DNA of 64,000 bases, from the NCBI RefSeq assembly GCF_033446685.1, contig NZ_JAWQLY010000001.1, positions 450,730 through 514,729 of the forward strand. Reading direction: 5' to 3'. The translations under genes and the position numbers were made by a program. Shown here piece after piece: positions 43,740-52,623 of the stretch. Source of the DNA: Modicisalibacter sp033446685. GTDB taxonomy: Bacteria; Pseudomonadota; Gammaproteobacteria; Pseudomonadales; Halomonadaceae. Below the pieces are notes generated by a model, which worked only from the letters and a program-made list of their open reading frames with translations, was not told the origin of the DNA and did not search any database. Each line of letters begins with the position of its first letter. Positions within the stretch are counted from its first letter, which is position 1.

Positions 43740-44642
43740 TCAATCCAGGTTGTAGCCCAGGCTCTTGAGCGCCCGATCGTCATCCGACCAGCCGCGCTTG
43801 ACCTTGACCCACAGATTGAGCATCACCTTGGCGCCGAAGGCGCGCTCCATCTCCAGGCGCGCCTCGCGGCCGATGTTCTTGATCCGCTCACCGTTCTCGC
43901 CGATCAGGATCTTCTTCTGACCGGGGCGCTCGACCAGCATCAGCGCGCTGATGTGGATGATCCGCTGCTCGTCGCGAAACTCTTCGATTTCGACGGTCAT
44001 CTGGTACGGCAACTCGTCGCCGAGCTGACGCATGACCTTCTCGCGCACCAACTCGGCGGCCAGGAAGCGCTGGCTACGGTCGGTGACCTGATCGTCGGGG
44101 AAGTAATGGATGCTTTCCGGCAGGTACTTGGCGACCTCGCCCTCCAGCTCGGGAACGTTGCTGCCGTGTTTGGCCGATAGCGGCAGGATCGCGGCGAATT
44201 CGCGCTTGGCCTGCAGCTTCTCGAGCCAGGGCAACAGATCACTCTTGTCGTCCATGCGATCGGTCTTGTTGACCGCCAGGATCACCGGCGCCTTGACGTG
44301 GGTGAGCTTGTCCAGCACCACGTCGTCCTCCTGGGTCCAGCGGGTGCGATCGATCAGAAAGACCACGCAGTCGACATCACGCAGCGCCTGGGTCGCCGCC
44401 TGGTTCATGAAGCGGTTGATGGCCTTGTTGCGATCCTTGGACTGGATATGCATGCCGGGCGTGTCGACGTAGATGAACTGCGCATCATTTTCGGTCTTGA
44501 TGCCCATGACCTGGTGGCGCGTGGTCTGCGGGCGCCGCGAGGTGATCGAGATCTTCTGGCCGAGGATGCGGTTCATCAGCGTCGACTTGCCGACGTTCGG
44601 ACGGCCGACGATGGCGACGAATCCACAGGTCTGTTGGCTCAT
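43740..44642 (-). CDS. era: GTPase Era
   Basis: A 300-residue GTPase with G1 GRPNVGKS at 13-20, the switch DTPGMH, NKTD and a C-terminal KH domain (about 200-295, VERPGQKKILIGENGERIK). Era binds 16S rRNA near its 3' end and aids 30S assembly. ATG 44642 overlaps the rnc stop as ATGA; a longer upstream frame lies inside rnc and is not used. Confidence 0.97.
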   Translation of the reverse strand: MSQQTCGFVAIVGRPNVGKSTLMNRILGQKISITSRRPQTTRHQVMGIKTENDAQFIYVDTPGMHIQSKDRNKAINRFMNQAATQALRDVDCVVFLIDRTRWTQEDDVVLDKLTHVKAPVILAVNKTDRMDDKSDLLPWLEKLQAKREFAAILPLSAKHGSNVPELEGEVAKYLPESIHYFPDDQVTDRSQRFLAAELVREKVMRQLGDELPYQMTVEIEEFRDEQRIIHISALMLVERPGQKKILIGENGERIKNIGREARLEMERAFGAKVMLNLWVKVKRGWSDDDRALKSLGYNLD

Positions 44643-45328
44643 AGTCGGCCTCCTCGCGGATCGAGCAGGACCAGCGCTTTCTGCGCGGCTTCCTGCTCGG
44701 CATAACGGCGGCTCGAGCCCACACCCTGGGTGTGGTCGTCGAGCATGTCGATGTGACACTCCACGGTGAAGGTCTGAGCGTGCGCCTCGCCCTCCACGGA
44801 GATCACGTCATAGCGCGGCAGCGGCGCCTGGCGCGACTGCAGGAATTCCTGCAAGCGCGTCTTGGGGTCCTTCTGGGTATCGAGCAGATCGATCGACTCC
44901 AGACGGGTGCCGTACCAGGCGAGGATACGCGCCTTGACCGCATCCATGCCGGCGTCCAGGTAGATCGCACCGATCACCGCCTCCATGGCGTCGGCGAGTA
45001 TCGAATCGCGCCGAAAGCCGCCGCTCTTCATCTCGCCGGACCCCAGCCGAAGCTGTTCGCCAACCTCGAATTCGCGGGCCAACTCGGCCAACGTCTGGCC
45101 CTTGACCAGCCGAGCACGCAGCCGCGAAAGCTGACCTTCGCGAGCCTGGGGAAAACGCTGGAACAGCGCCTCGCCGATGACGAAGTTGACGATCGAATCG
45201 CCCAGGAATTCCAGGCGCTCGTTGTTGTCCCCGCCGTAGCTGCGATGGGTCAGGGCCAGCTCCAGCAGGCTCGCATCACGGAAACAATAACCGATGCGGC
45301 GGCTGAAGGCATTGTGGGGGTTGCTCAC
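44639..45328 (-). CDS. rnc: Ribonuclease III
   Basis: A 229-residue enzyme. The catalytic motif NERLEFLGDS lies at 37-46, and the second acidic site DAMEAVIGAIYLD follows near 115. The C-terminal dsRNA-binding domain covers about 155-225. It processes rRNA and structured RNAs. The GTG at 45328 is chosen because it gives the normal length; a longer frame to 45433 would overlap lepB and encode an atypical Pro/Ser leader. Coupled to era by a 4-base overlap. Confidence 0.95.
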   Translation of the reverse strand: MSNPHNAFSRRIGYCFRDASLLELALTHRSYGGDNNERLEFLGDSIVNFVIGEALFQRFPQAREGQLSRLRARLVKGQTLAELAREFEVGEQLRLGSGEMKSGGFRRDSILADAMEAVIGAIYLDAGMDAVKARILAWYGTRLESIDLLDTQKDPKTRLQEFLQSRQAPLPRYDVISVEGEAHAQTFTVECHIDMLDDHTQGVGSSRRYAEQEAAQKALVLLDPRGGRL

Positions 45329-45375
45329 GAAACTACTGCTCTCGATTGGACTGGAAGACGTTGCGACATGGGCGC

Positions 45376-46179
45376 TCAATGGAGCAGGCGGACCGAGCTG
45401 AAGCTCGGCAGGCCACCGTCCCAATGCATCCACACGGCAAAGGCCTTGCCGACGATATTGGCCTCCGGCACGAAGCCCCAGTAACGGCTGTCGTTGGAGT
45501 GGTCGCGATTGTCACCCATCATGAAATAGTGACCCGGCGGCACCGTGACCTCGCGCATCTGCGGGCCCGGGTCGCGCGGGTTGTTGTACAGCGAGTGTTC
45601 GTGCTCGCCCAGCCATTCCCTGAACTCGACCTCCCCCGGCGCGCGCTCGGGGTTCTCGTCGATCAACTCCTTGGGCACCGGTTCGCCGTTGACGTAGAGC
45701 TGCTTGCCTTCGTAGCGAATGCGGTCGCCCGGCAGACCCACCACGCGCTTGATGAAATTGACCGAGGGATCCTGGGGAAAGCGGAACACCATGACGTCTC
45801 CGCGCTGCGGCTCGCCCAGATCGACGACCTCGGTGTTGGCCACCGGCAAGCGCAGGCCGTAGGTGAACTTGTTGACCAGGATGAAATCGCCGATTTCCAG
45901 CGTTGGACGCATCGAGCCCGAGGGAATCTGGAACGGTTCGATCAGGAAACTGCGCAGCAGCAACACGACCAGCAGCACCGGGAAGAAGGACCGGGCATAG
46001 TCGACCGGCCAGGGCTCGCGGGCGAGCTTGCGTCGGGTGCCGTCATCCAGTGTCGCGCCGCTCGCCGACTCGGCCGACGCCAGCTGCGCCAGGCGTCGAC
46101 GGCGCCACCAGGTGGCGTCGAGCAGCCATACCAGTCCCGTGACGGCCACGGCCACCACCAGCAGTAGCGAAAAATCCAT
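45376..46179 (-). CDS. lepB: Signal peptidase I
   Basis: A 267-residue membrane peptidase. Two N-terminal transmembrane segments (about 4-22 and 62-80) are followed by the periplasmic catalytic domain with S89 in PSGSM and K144 in FIKRVVGLPGD. GDNRDHSNDSRYWG lies near 225. It removes Sec and Tat signal peptides. Follows lepA by 13 bases. Confidence 0.97.
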   Translation of the reverse strand: MDFSLLLVVAVAVTGLVWLLDATWWRRRRLAQLASAESASGATLDDGTRRKLAREPWPVDYARSFFPVLLVVLLLRSFLIEPFQIPSGSMRPTLEIGDFILVNKFTYGLRLPVANTEVVDLGEPQRGDVMVFRFPQDPSVNFIKRVVGLPGDRIRYEGKQLYVNGEPVPKELIDENPERAPGEVEFREWLGEHEHSLYNNPRDPGPQMREVTVPPGHYFMMGDNRDHSNDSRYWGFVPEANIVGKAFAVWMHWDGGLPSFSSVRLLH

Positions 46180-46192
46180 GCGTGATCAGTTC

Positions 46193-48010
46193 CTAGTCAT
46201 TGACCTTGAGTACGGCAAGGAAGGCATCCTGGGGAATTTCCACGCGACCCACCTGCTTCATGCGCTTCTTGCCGGCCTTCTGCTTCTCGAGCAGCTTTTT
46301 CTTGCGGCTCACGTCGCCGCCGTAACACTTGGCGGTCACGTTCTTGCGCAGCGCCTTGACCGTCGAGCGCGCCACCACCTGGCTGCCGATCGTCGCCTGG
46401 ATCGCCACGTCGAACATCTGCCGGGGGATCAGTTCCTTCATCTTCTCGACCAGCGAGCGACCACGCCCCTGGGCGTGATCGCGATGGATGATCGCCGCCA
46501 GCGCGTCGACCTTGTCGCCGTTGATCAGCACGTCGAGGCGCACCAGCTTGGCGGCCTGGAAGCGCTCGAAACTGTAATCCAGGGAAGCGTAGCCCTTGGA
46601 GATCGACTTGAGTCGATCGAAGAAGTCCATCACTACCTCGGACATCGGCAGCTCGTAGGTCAGCTGGATCTGATTGCCCAGGAATTGCATGTCGAGCTGC
46701 ACACCGCGGCGCAGCTCGCACTCGGCGATCACGTTGCCGACGTACTCCTGCGGCACCAGGATGCTGGCGCGCACGATCGGCTCGCGCATCTCGTCGACGG
46801 CGGCCATGTCGGGCAGCTTCGAGGGGTTGGCGACGTAGCGCAGCTCGCCGTCGTTCATCGCCAATTCGTAGACCACCGTCGGCGCGGTGGTCAGAAGATC
46901 CAGGTTGTACTCGCGCTCGAGTCGCTCCTGGATGATCTCCATGTGCAACGTCCCCAGGAAGCCGACCCGGAAACCAAAGCCCAGCGCGTCGGAGTTCTCC
47001 GGCTCGTAGTCCAGCGAGGCATCGTTGAGCGCGAGCTTTTCGAGCGCGTCACGAAACTCCTCGTAGTCGTCGGAACTGACCGGGAACATGCCCGCATAGA
47101 CTTGCGGCTTGACCTTCTGGAAACCCGGCAGGCGCGGGGTATCCGGCGTCTTGGCATGGGTGATGGTATCGCCGACCGGCGCGCCGTGGATGTCCTTGAT
47201 TCCGGCTACAACGAAACCCACCTCGCCGGCACGCAGGATGCCCGTCTGCTTGCGCTTGGGGGTGAAGATGCCCACCTCGGTGGCTTCCCAATCGCGTCCG
47301 GTGGACTTCATGCGAATCTTGTCGCCCTTCTTCAGGGTACCGTCGAACAGCCTGATCAATGACACCACGCCCAGATAGTTGTCGAACCAGGAGTCGATGA
47401 TCAGTGCCTGCAAAGGTCCTTGCGAGTCGCCCTTGGGGGGCGGTATGTCGCGCACCAGGCGCTCCAGCAGCGCCTCCATGCCGATCCCGGTCTTGGCCGA
47501 AACCTGGCAGGCATCGACGGCGTCCAGACCGATGATCTCCTCGATCTCCTGGGCGACCCGATCGGGGTCGGCCTGGGGCAGATCGATCTTGTTGAGTACC
47601 GGCAACACCTCGAGATCCTGGGTGATCGCGGTGTAGCAGTTGGCCACCGATTGCGCCTCGACGCCCTGGGCGGCATCGACCACCAGCAGCGCCCCTTCGC
47701 AGGCGTACAGCGAACGCGACACTTCGTAGGAGAAGTCGACGTGGCCGGGAGTATCGATGAAGTTGAGCTGGTAGGTCTCGCCGTTTTCGGCGGTGTAATC
47801 CAGCGTCACCGACTGTGCCTTGATGGTGATGCCGCGCTCGCGTTCCAGATCCATCGAATCGAGGACCTGCTCCTTGAGCTCGCGCTCGCTCAATCCGCCG
47901 CATAGCTGAATGATGCGATCGGCCAGCGTCGACTTGCCATGATCAATATGCGCGATGATTGAGAAATTTCTTATGTGGCTGATTTCTCTGTGATTCACGT
48001 TGCTGCTCAT
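46193..48010 (-). CDS. lepA: Elongation factor 4 (LepA)
   Basis: A 605-residue translational GTPase with AHIDHGKSTLADR (about 21-33), DTPGHVDFSYEVSR, the G4 NKID, and the LepA-specific C-terminal domain (about 490-600, GRGRSLVEKMKELIPRQMF). EF4 acts on stalled ribosomes and in 30S assembly. ATG 48010 gives near the usual length; the frame stays open further upstream with Arg/Pro-rich translation and is rejected. Separated from mucD by 186 bases that hold a GC hairpin. Confidence 0.97.
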   Translation of the reverse strand: MSSNVNHREISHIRNFSIIAHIDHGKSTLADRIIQLCGGLSERELKEQVLDSMDLERERGITIKAQSVTLDYTAENGETYQLNFIDTPGHVDFSYEVSRSLYACEGALLVVDAAQGVEAQSVANCYTAITQDLEVLPVLNKIDLPQADPDRVAQEIEEIIGLDAVDACQVSAKTGIGMEALLERLVRDIPPPKGDSQGPLQALIIDSWFDNYLGVVSLIRLFDGTLKKGDKIRMKSTGRDWEATEVGIFTPKRKQTGILRAGEVGFVVAGIKDIHGAPVGDTITHAKTPDTPRLPGFQKVKPQVYAGMFPVSSDDYEEFRDALEKLALNDASLDYEPENSDALGFGFRVGFLGTLHMEIIQERLEREYNLDLLTTAPTVVYELAMNDGELRYVANPSKLPDMAAVDEMREPIVRASILVPQEYVGNVIAECELRRGVQLDMQFLGNQIQLTYELPMSEVVMDFFDRLKSISKGYASLDYSFERFQAAKLVRLDVLINGDKVDALAAIIHRDHAQGRGRSLVEKMKELIPRQMFDVAIQATIGSQVVARSTVKALRKNVTAKCYGGDVSRKKKLLEKQKAGKKRMKQVGRVEIPQDAFLAVLKVND

Positions 48011-48146
48011 TAAGCCCAACCCGGTTTCATGAACACACCTGAGTGCGCGACGGGGCCGTCGCAGTCGGGGCATGTCGAAATGTCTGGCTGGCATTGTACC
48101 GACAAGGTTACGGCAAGGACAGCGAACCACAGACGCCCGACACGCA

Positions 48147-48168
48147 ACGGGGCCCCGTGGGGCCCCGT
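48147..48168 (-). terminator. GC-rich hairpin after mucD
   Basis: Arms ACGGGGCCC and GGGCCCCGT form a perfect 9-bp stem around a 4-base loop, 29 bases past the mucD stop. No T run follows, so it may be an RNA-stabilising or attenuating hairpin rather than a full terminator between mucD and lepA. Confidence 0.5.
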
Positions 48169-48196
48169 CCATTCGCCTGGAAGCGGCGTGCGTCGG

Positions 48197-49639
48197 TCAC
48201 TCCGCGTCTTTACCATTCAGCCGCAACGCCACGAATAGCGAGCGGCCATCACGCATCAGACGCACCGGAACCACACGATCCTTGGCGATCTGGCCAACGA
48301 CATCGGCCAACTGCTGCGGTGACTCGATGGGCTTCTGATCCAGCGAGACGATCACGTCGCCGGGCTTGAAGCCGGCCGCCGCCGCCGCACCGGATGGGTC
48401 GATATCGACGATGCGTACCCCGCTATCGATGCCCAGGCGCTCGAGTTCGCTGCTCTCCAGCGCACTGACCGCGACGCCCAGACGGCTCTGCGGATCGTCG
48501 TCCTGTGCGCTGCCGGCCAAGGCCTGCTGCTCTTCGGGCCAATCGCCGACGGTAACCGTCTTGGTCAGTTGCTTGCCGTTGCGCAACAACTCGAGTTCGA
48601 TCTTCTCGCCCGGAGCCACCTTGCCGATCAGGCGCGGCAGCGTGCTCGACTGGTCGATCTTCTGACCGTCCACGGCGACGATGATGTCACCTGCCTGCAG
48701 GCCGGCCTTGGCTGCCGGTGCGTCCTCGGCGACATCGGCGATCAATGCCCCACGCGGGCCGTCGAGACCGAACGACTCGGCCAGATCACGCGAAACCGGC
48801 TGGATCACCACGCCCAACCAACCACGGCTGACATGACCGCTTTCGCGCAGCTGATCGGCGACATCCATCGCCACGCTGATCGGAATCGCGAATGACAAGC
48901 CCATGAAACCGCCACTGCGAGTGAAGATCTGCGAGTTGATGCCGACCACTTCACCATCGAGATTGAACAGCGGACCGCCGGAGTTGCCCGGGTTGATCGC
49001 CACGTCGGTCTGGATGAACGGCACATAGGCGTCGGTGGGCAGCGTACGATCGATGGCGCTGACGATACCCGCGGTCACCGAATGATCGAAGCCGAACGGT
49101 GAACCGATGGCGGCGACCCATTCACCGACCTGGAGCTGCTCGGAGTTGCCGATATTGAGCGTCGGTAGATTGTCGGCATCGACCTTGAGCAATGCCACGT
49201 CGGTCTTCTTGTCGGCGCCGACCAGCTCGGCCTTGAGTTCCCGACGATCATTGAGGCGCACCACGATCTCATCGGCGCCATCGACCACATGCGCATTGGT
49301 CAGGATATAGCCATCCTCGCTGATGACGAATCCGGAGCCCAGCGAATGGCGTTCTTCTGAGCCGCCGTTACCGCCGGGGGGGCCGAAGGGAATCTGATCG
49401 CCGAAGAAGTGCCGGAAGATTTCCGGTATCTCCTGCTGCCCCTGGCCACCGCTCCAGGGGCCCATGCTGCGACGTTGTACCTCACGGGTCGTGGAAATGT
49501 TGACGACCCCGGGGGCAGCCTGCTTGACCAGTTGGGTGAAATCGGGCAGATCCTTGGACTGCGCCGCCTGCGCCTGTAGCGTGACGGCGGTCAGCACCAC
49601 CATCAGCCACATGGAGAGCTGTCGTGTAATGCGTTGCAT
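48197..49639 (-). CDS. mucD: Periplasmic serine protease MucD (DegP/HtrA family)
   Basis: A 480-residue protease-chaperone. A signal peptide ends near residue 27. The catalytic triad is H117 (TNAHVV), D147 (KTDVALL) and S220 (GNSGGPL). Two PDZ domains cover about 270-365 and 385-475. ATG 49639 is chosen because AGGAG lies 7 bases upstream; a longer frame begins at 49708. MucD/DegP degrades misfolded periplasmic proteins and restrains AlgU activation. It follows rseB after 181 bases. Confidence 0.96.
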   Translation of the reverse strand: MQRITRQLSMWLMVVLTAVTLQAQAAQSKDLPDFTQLVKQAAPGVVNISTTREVQRRSMGPWSGGQGQQEIPEIFRHFFGDQIPFGPPGGNGGSEERHSLGSGFVISEDGYILTNAHVVDGADEIVVRLNDRRELKAELVGADKKTDVALLKVDADNLPTLNIGNSEQLQVGEWVAAIGSPFGFDHSVTAGIVSAIDRTLPTDAYVPFIQTDVAINPGNSGGPLFNLDGEVVGINSQIFTRSGGFMGLSFAIPISVAMDVADQLRESGHVSRGWLGVVIQPVSRDLAESFGLDGPRGALIADVAEDAPAAKAGLQAGDIIVAVDGQKIDQSSTLPRLIGKVAPGEKIELELLRNGKQLTKTVTVGDWPEEQQALAGSAQDDDPQSRLGVAVSALESSELERLGIDSGVRIVDIDPSGAAAAAGFKPGDVIVSLDQKPIESPQQLADVVGQIAKDRVVPVRLMRDGRSLFVALRLNGKDAE

Positions 49640-49820
49640 CGGGAACTCCTGCGTCATGTTTCTGGAGCGATCGCTCCGTTCGTCGGGGGCAAGTACCGAG
49701 AGTGACATGCATGCACCCGAGCCGTTTGATAGCGGCTCAGGTCAAGAGTTCAGTGGGATCGATGAAATCATTAGCCGACTCGTCGTCAGACCTAGCTGAT
49801 ACCGGCCGCCGTGACAGCGT

Positions 49821-50822
49821 TCATGGCGTAGCCGATCGCGCCTGGGATGCGGCTATGGGACGGTAGTCGATCTGCACGGCCACGCGCCTCAGCATCTCCG
49901 GCGGGACCTCGCCCATCACCACCACCTGGTAGATGCGCTCGGCGACGCGCAGATGGCGTACGGCGGCGTGCGACACGCCAAGACGGTGCAGCCCCGGGTA
50001 GAGTGCCCGCTCGGGCGTTGTCAGCGGTTCGACGAAGACACTGAAGCTCGCCAGACCATCGCTATAGAGACGATGGCCCAGCGGCAGCGAATCGATACTC
50101 GATGCCTGAGGCAGTGCCAGGGAATGATAACCGGGCGGCAACCAGCCAAGTTGCCAGGGTTGCGGCGGCGCTTCGGGTAGGACGTCGAATTCGACCTTAC
50201 CAGTGTAGAGCGTCGGCTGGCCGAGTTCGGTCATCTGAAAGGTCTCGATGATCTGTCCGCCGACGTCGATCAACACCTGCTTGAGCGGCAGCCCCGTCGA
50301 CCGGTCGAGCCATAGTCGATGGCCGTAGCGCAGGCTATCGAGCGGCTCGATATCCAGACGAACGCTATGCCGCCCGGCAATGCGCGACTCGCCGCCCAGC
50401 GACACGCGATAATGATCCTCGATGGTCGGCAGGCTCGCCTGTGGCGAAGCACCGCGGACAGCCAGCGCCGGCAGGCTGTCTCGAGCGATGCGGCCATGGC
50501 GCTCGTAGACCACGGCCGGGCCGTCGAGATAACTGGCCGCTTCGCGCTCGACGCCATCGCGGATCTCGTGGGAAAGCGCCAGGGTACGCACCCCCTCGCC
50601 GCTGATACGCACGGCGCGGGCCTGAAAAAGGTAGCAGTGACTGGCCCAGAGGCTTCGCTCCAGCCAGCCGATCGCCGTCTCGGGGGTCTCCCGCTGCGCC
50701 AGTTGCTGGCAGTCGAAACCGCTCGATGGCGTCTCGTCGGCCGCAGCGAGACCGCTCGACAATAGACAAACGGCGGCCATCAAGGCCGCCGGCATGCGTG
50801 TTGCTCTCTTCGACGTGCACAT
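49821..50822 (-). CDS. rseB: Sigma-E regulatory protein RseB (MucB)
   Basis: A 333-residue periplasmic protein with a signal peptide ending near residue 28 (LSSGLAAADE). The MucB/RseB domain pair covers about 40-220 and 225-330 (WLPPGYHSLALPQ in the second). RseB binds RseA and blocks its cleavage until mislocalised LPS or outer-membrane proteins are sensed. ATG 50822 shares one base with the rseA stop (TGATG); a GTG 3 bases upstream is possible. Confidence 0.93.
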   Translation of the reverse strand: MCTSKRATRMPAALMAAVCLLSSGLAAADETPSSGFDCQQLAQRETPETAIGWLERSLWASHCYLFQARAVRISGEGVRTLALSHEIRDGVEREAASYLDGPAVVYERHGRIARDSLPALAVRGASPQASLPTIEDHYRVSLGGESRIAGRHSVRLDIEPLDSLRYGHRLWLDRSTGLPLKQVLIDVGGQIIETFQMTELGQPTLYTGKVEFDVLPEAPPQPWQLGWLPPGYHSLALPQASSIDSLPLGHRLYSDGLASFSVFVEPLTTPERALYPGLHRLGVSHAAVRHLRVAERIYQVVVMGEVPPEMLRRVAVQIDYRPIAASQARSATP

Positions 50823-51526
50823 CACCGCGGGCTCATCGGTTCCAGGGCAGAGGCGCGCAGTAGCGGCATCCAGGGCTCGCCGGAGCGATAGGCCGCGCCT
50901 TGCGCATGGCGTTCGAGATATGTCTGCAGCAGCCGTGCCTGCTCGACGTCACTACGCAGCGATTGACGCTGGTTCGGCGCCATGAGCATCGGCATCCCCA
51001 GATCGGCGCCCACGGTCATCACACCACCGTCGCCTCCGCCGAACGCGGGGTACAACGGCGGCAGGCTGGTCGGCGTATCGGCGTCCAGCGTCGAACTGGC
51101 CAAGGAGACGCCGCTCCTATTGGTTGCAGCGCCACTGCCGGACGGGGCCTGGCTAGCGAGGTCGTCCGGCGTGGCCGGATCGAAGCCGTTATAGACTTGG
51201 ACGCCGGAAATCACCAGTACCGACACCGTGGCCGCCACCGCGGCGCTACCCGCAAATGACAAGCCGCCCTTACGCCTGACCGCGACGAACTCGCCAGGCG
51301 CGGGGACCGGCTCGTCGGCGATCCGCGCCATTATTCCGGCCGACAGGTCGGCCTGAGTCTCGATGTCACGGTCGCGCTGCATGAGGCTGCGTGCCAGATG
51401 ATAGCGACGCCAGACGTCGGCTGTTTCGGGAGAATCGTCGAGCGACTTGAGCGCACGCCGCAGCTCGAGCTCATCGCCTTCGTTGTCCATCAACGCAGAC
51501 AACGATTCCCGCAGTTTGTCATTCAT
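50822..51526 (-). CDS. rseA: Anti-sigma-E factor RseA (MucA)
   Basis: A 234-residue single-pass inner-membrane protein. The cytoplasmic anti-sigma domain (1-85, ESLSALMDNEGDELELRRAL and a conserved DVWRRYHLAR) sequesters RpoE; the transmembrane helix is about 89-111; the periplasmic part binds RseB and is cleaved by DegS/AlgW. It begins 210 bases after rpoE, and the gap is spanned by a 70-codon frame. Confidence 0.94.
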   Translation of the reverse strand: MNDKLRESLSALMDNEGDELELRRALKSLDDSPETADVWRRYHLARSLMQRDRDIETQADLSAGIMARIADEPVPAPGEFVAVRRKGGLSFAGSAAVAATVSVLVISGVQVYNGFDPATPDDLASQAPSGSGAATNRSGVSLASSTLDADTPTSLPPLYPAFGGGDGGVMTVGADLGMPMLMAPNQRQSLRSDVEQARLLQTYLERHAQGAAYRSGEPWMPLLRASALEPMSPR

Positions 51527-51527
51527 C

Positions 51528-51740
51528 TCACACCCTCACAGTCGCCAAGGCTTGAGGCCGATAACTGACCCGCTTGTATGTCCCGAACTGGCGGAAGCAT
51601 CCGACCACATGCCGAGACGCCGCCGATCCCACCGCGCCTTTTTCATCTTTTATATCGCACCCCTGCGTGCGAATACCCACTGAGACGCCATTGGTCGCAG
51701 ACAGTTCAGCCGCGGGCGGCAAAAATTTGTCAACGCTCAC
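51528..51740 (-). CDS. Possible small gene between rpoE and rseA
   Basis: A 70-codon frame fills the gap exactly: its GTG start overlaps the rpoE stop (GTGA) and its TGA ends 1 base before the rseA ATG. The translation has two Cys, many Val and Arg, and no recognised family, signal peptide or membrane helix. The DNA also holds a hairpin (TCGCAC / GTGCGA). It may simply be a leader region kept open by chance at high GC. No function is proposed. Confidence 0.2.
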   Translation of the reverse strand: MSVDKFLPPAAELSATNGVSVGIRTQGCDIKDEKGAVGSAASRHVVGCFRQFGTYKRVSYRPQALATVRV

Positions 51741-52342
51741 TGCTGGACCAGGTCCTGATTGCGCGGGTTCTCGAGCAGCGGCTGGATATGCCGATCCACC
51801 GCCTCACGCGCCCGGAATATCCGCGAGCGCACCGTACCTACCGGACACTGCATGATATTGGCGATGTCTTCGTAGGACAGGCCATCGAGCTCGCGTAGCG
51901 TAATCGCCGTGCGCAGGTCCTCGGGCAACTGCTCGATCGCCTCGAACACCGCCGCCTCGAGCTGGTCGCGGGCGATCGACGCCTCGGGCGTTTCGATGTC
52001 GGACAGCCGGCCGCTGTGGTCGACGATCTCGGCATCGCCGATGTCCAGGTCGCTGCCCGGTGGGCGACGCCCCTTGGAGACCAGATGGTTCTTGGCGGTA
52101 TTGATGGCGATCCGGTACATCCAGGTATAAAAGGCACTCTCCGAACGAAAGTTGGCCAACGCCCGGTAGGCCTTGATGAAGGCTTCCTGCGCCACATCGT
52201 GCACTTCGGCATGATCGTGCACGTAGCGGCCGATCAGGCCGATGATCTTGTGCTGGTATTTCTTGACCAGCAGGTCGAAAGCCCGGTTATCGCCTCGCTG
52301 AGCGCGCTCGACGAGCTGCTGGTCGGTTTCCCGGTTGGCCAT
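51737..52342 (-). CDS. rpoE: RNA polymerase sigma factor RpoE (AlgU)
   Basis: A 201-residue ECF sigma factor. Region 2 (about 20-90) includes AFIKAYRALANFRSESAFYTWMYRIAIN-type sequence with the diagnostic short motif FYTWMYRIAINTAKN; region 4 (about 135-190) has LPEDLRTAITLRELDGLSYEDIA. It directs envelope-stress genes and, in alginate producers, exopolysaccharide. A sigma-E-like promoter at 52442-52471 suggests autoregulation. It heads the rpoE-rseA-rseB-mucD unit. Confidence 0.97.
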   Translation of the reverse strand: MANRETDQQLVERAQRGDNRAFDLLVKKYQHKIIGLIGRYVHDHAEVHDVAQEAFIKAYRALANFRSESAFYTWMYRIAINTAKNHLVSKGRRPPGSDLDIGDAEIVDHSGRLSDIETPEASIARDQLEAAVFEAIEQLPEDLRTAITLRELDGLSYEDIANIMQCPVGTVRSRIFRAREAVDRHIQPLLENPRNQDLVQQ

Positions 52343-52441
52343 TCAATGCCTCTCCAGGCGCGCATCGTCGATGAGCGGATCTGACGGCAAGCAGCGCGGC
52401 AATGCCATGGCGCGATTACGATTCATTGATTCGACCTGGGG

Positions 52442-52471
52442 CTGGATAGCGATTTAGCGCCTAAGTGTTCC
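52442..52471 (-). promoter_or_regulatory. Candidate sigma-E promoter upstream of rpoE
   Basis: On the minus strand GGAACAC (-35) is followed 17 bases later by ATCCAG (-10), close to the sigma-E consensus GGAACTT-N15-17-GTCTAA. It lies about 100 bases before the rpoE start, as expected for autoregulation. Confidence 0.45.
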
Positions 52472-52623
52472 TGTTTATGGGACCCGCATCAAGGCACAGC
52501 GATTTTTTTGCACTATTGACAGCCTGCCACATGTCTCGACGATCGCCCCCGGCGTTGATTTCAGCGCGGCAGCCGGGCGATAGTAGACGCTTTCCCTTTG
52601 CCGACTGAATCGCAGGTAGCTGA

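Noticed and set aside
51557..51564. GCCGATAA, a perfect sigma-28 -10 on the plus strand between rseA and rpoE
   Set aside because: There is no -35 at the right distance and no gene to drive in that direction.
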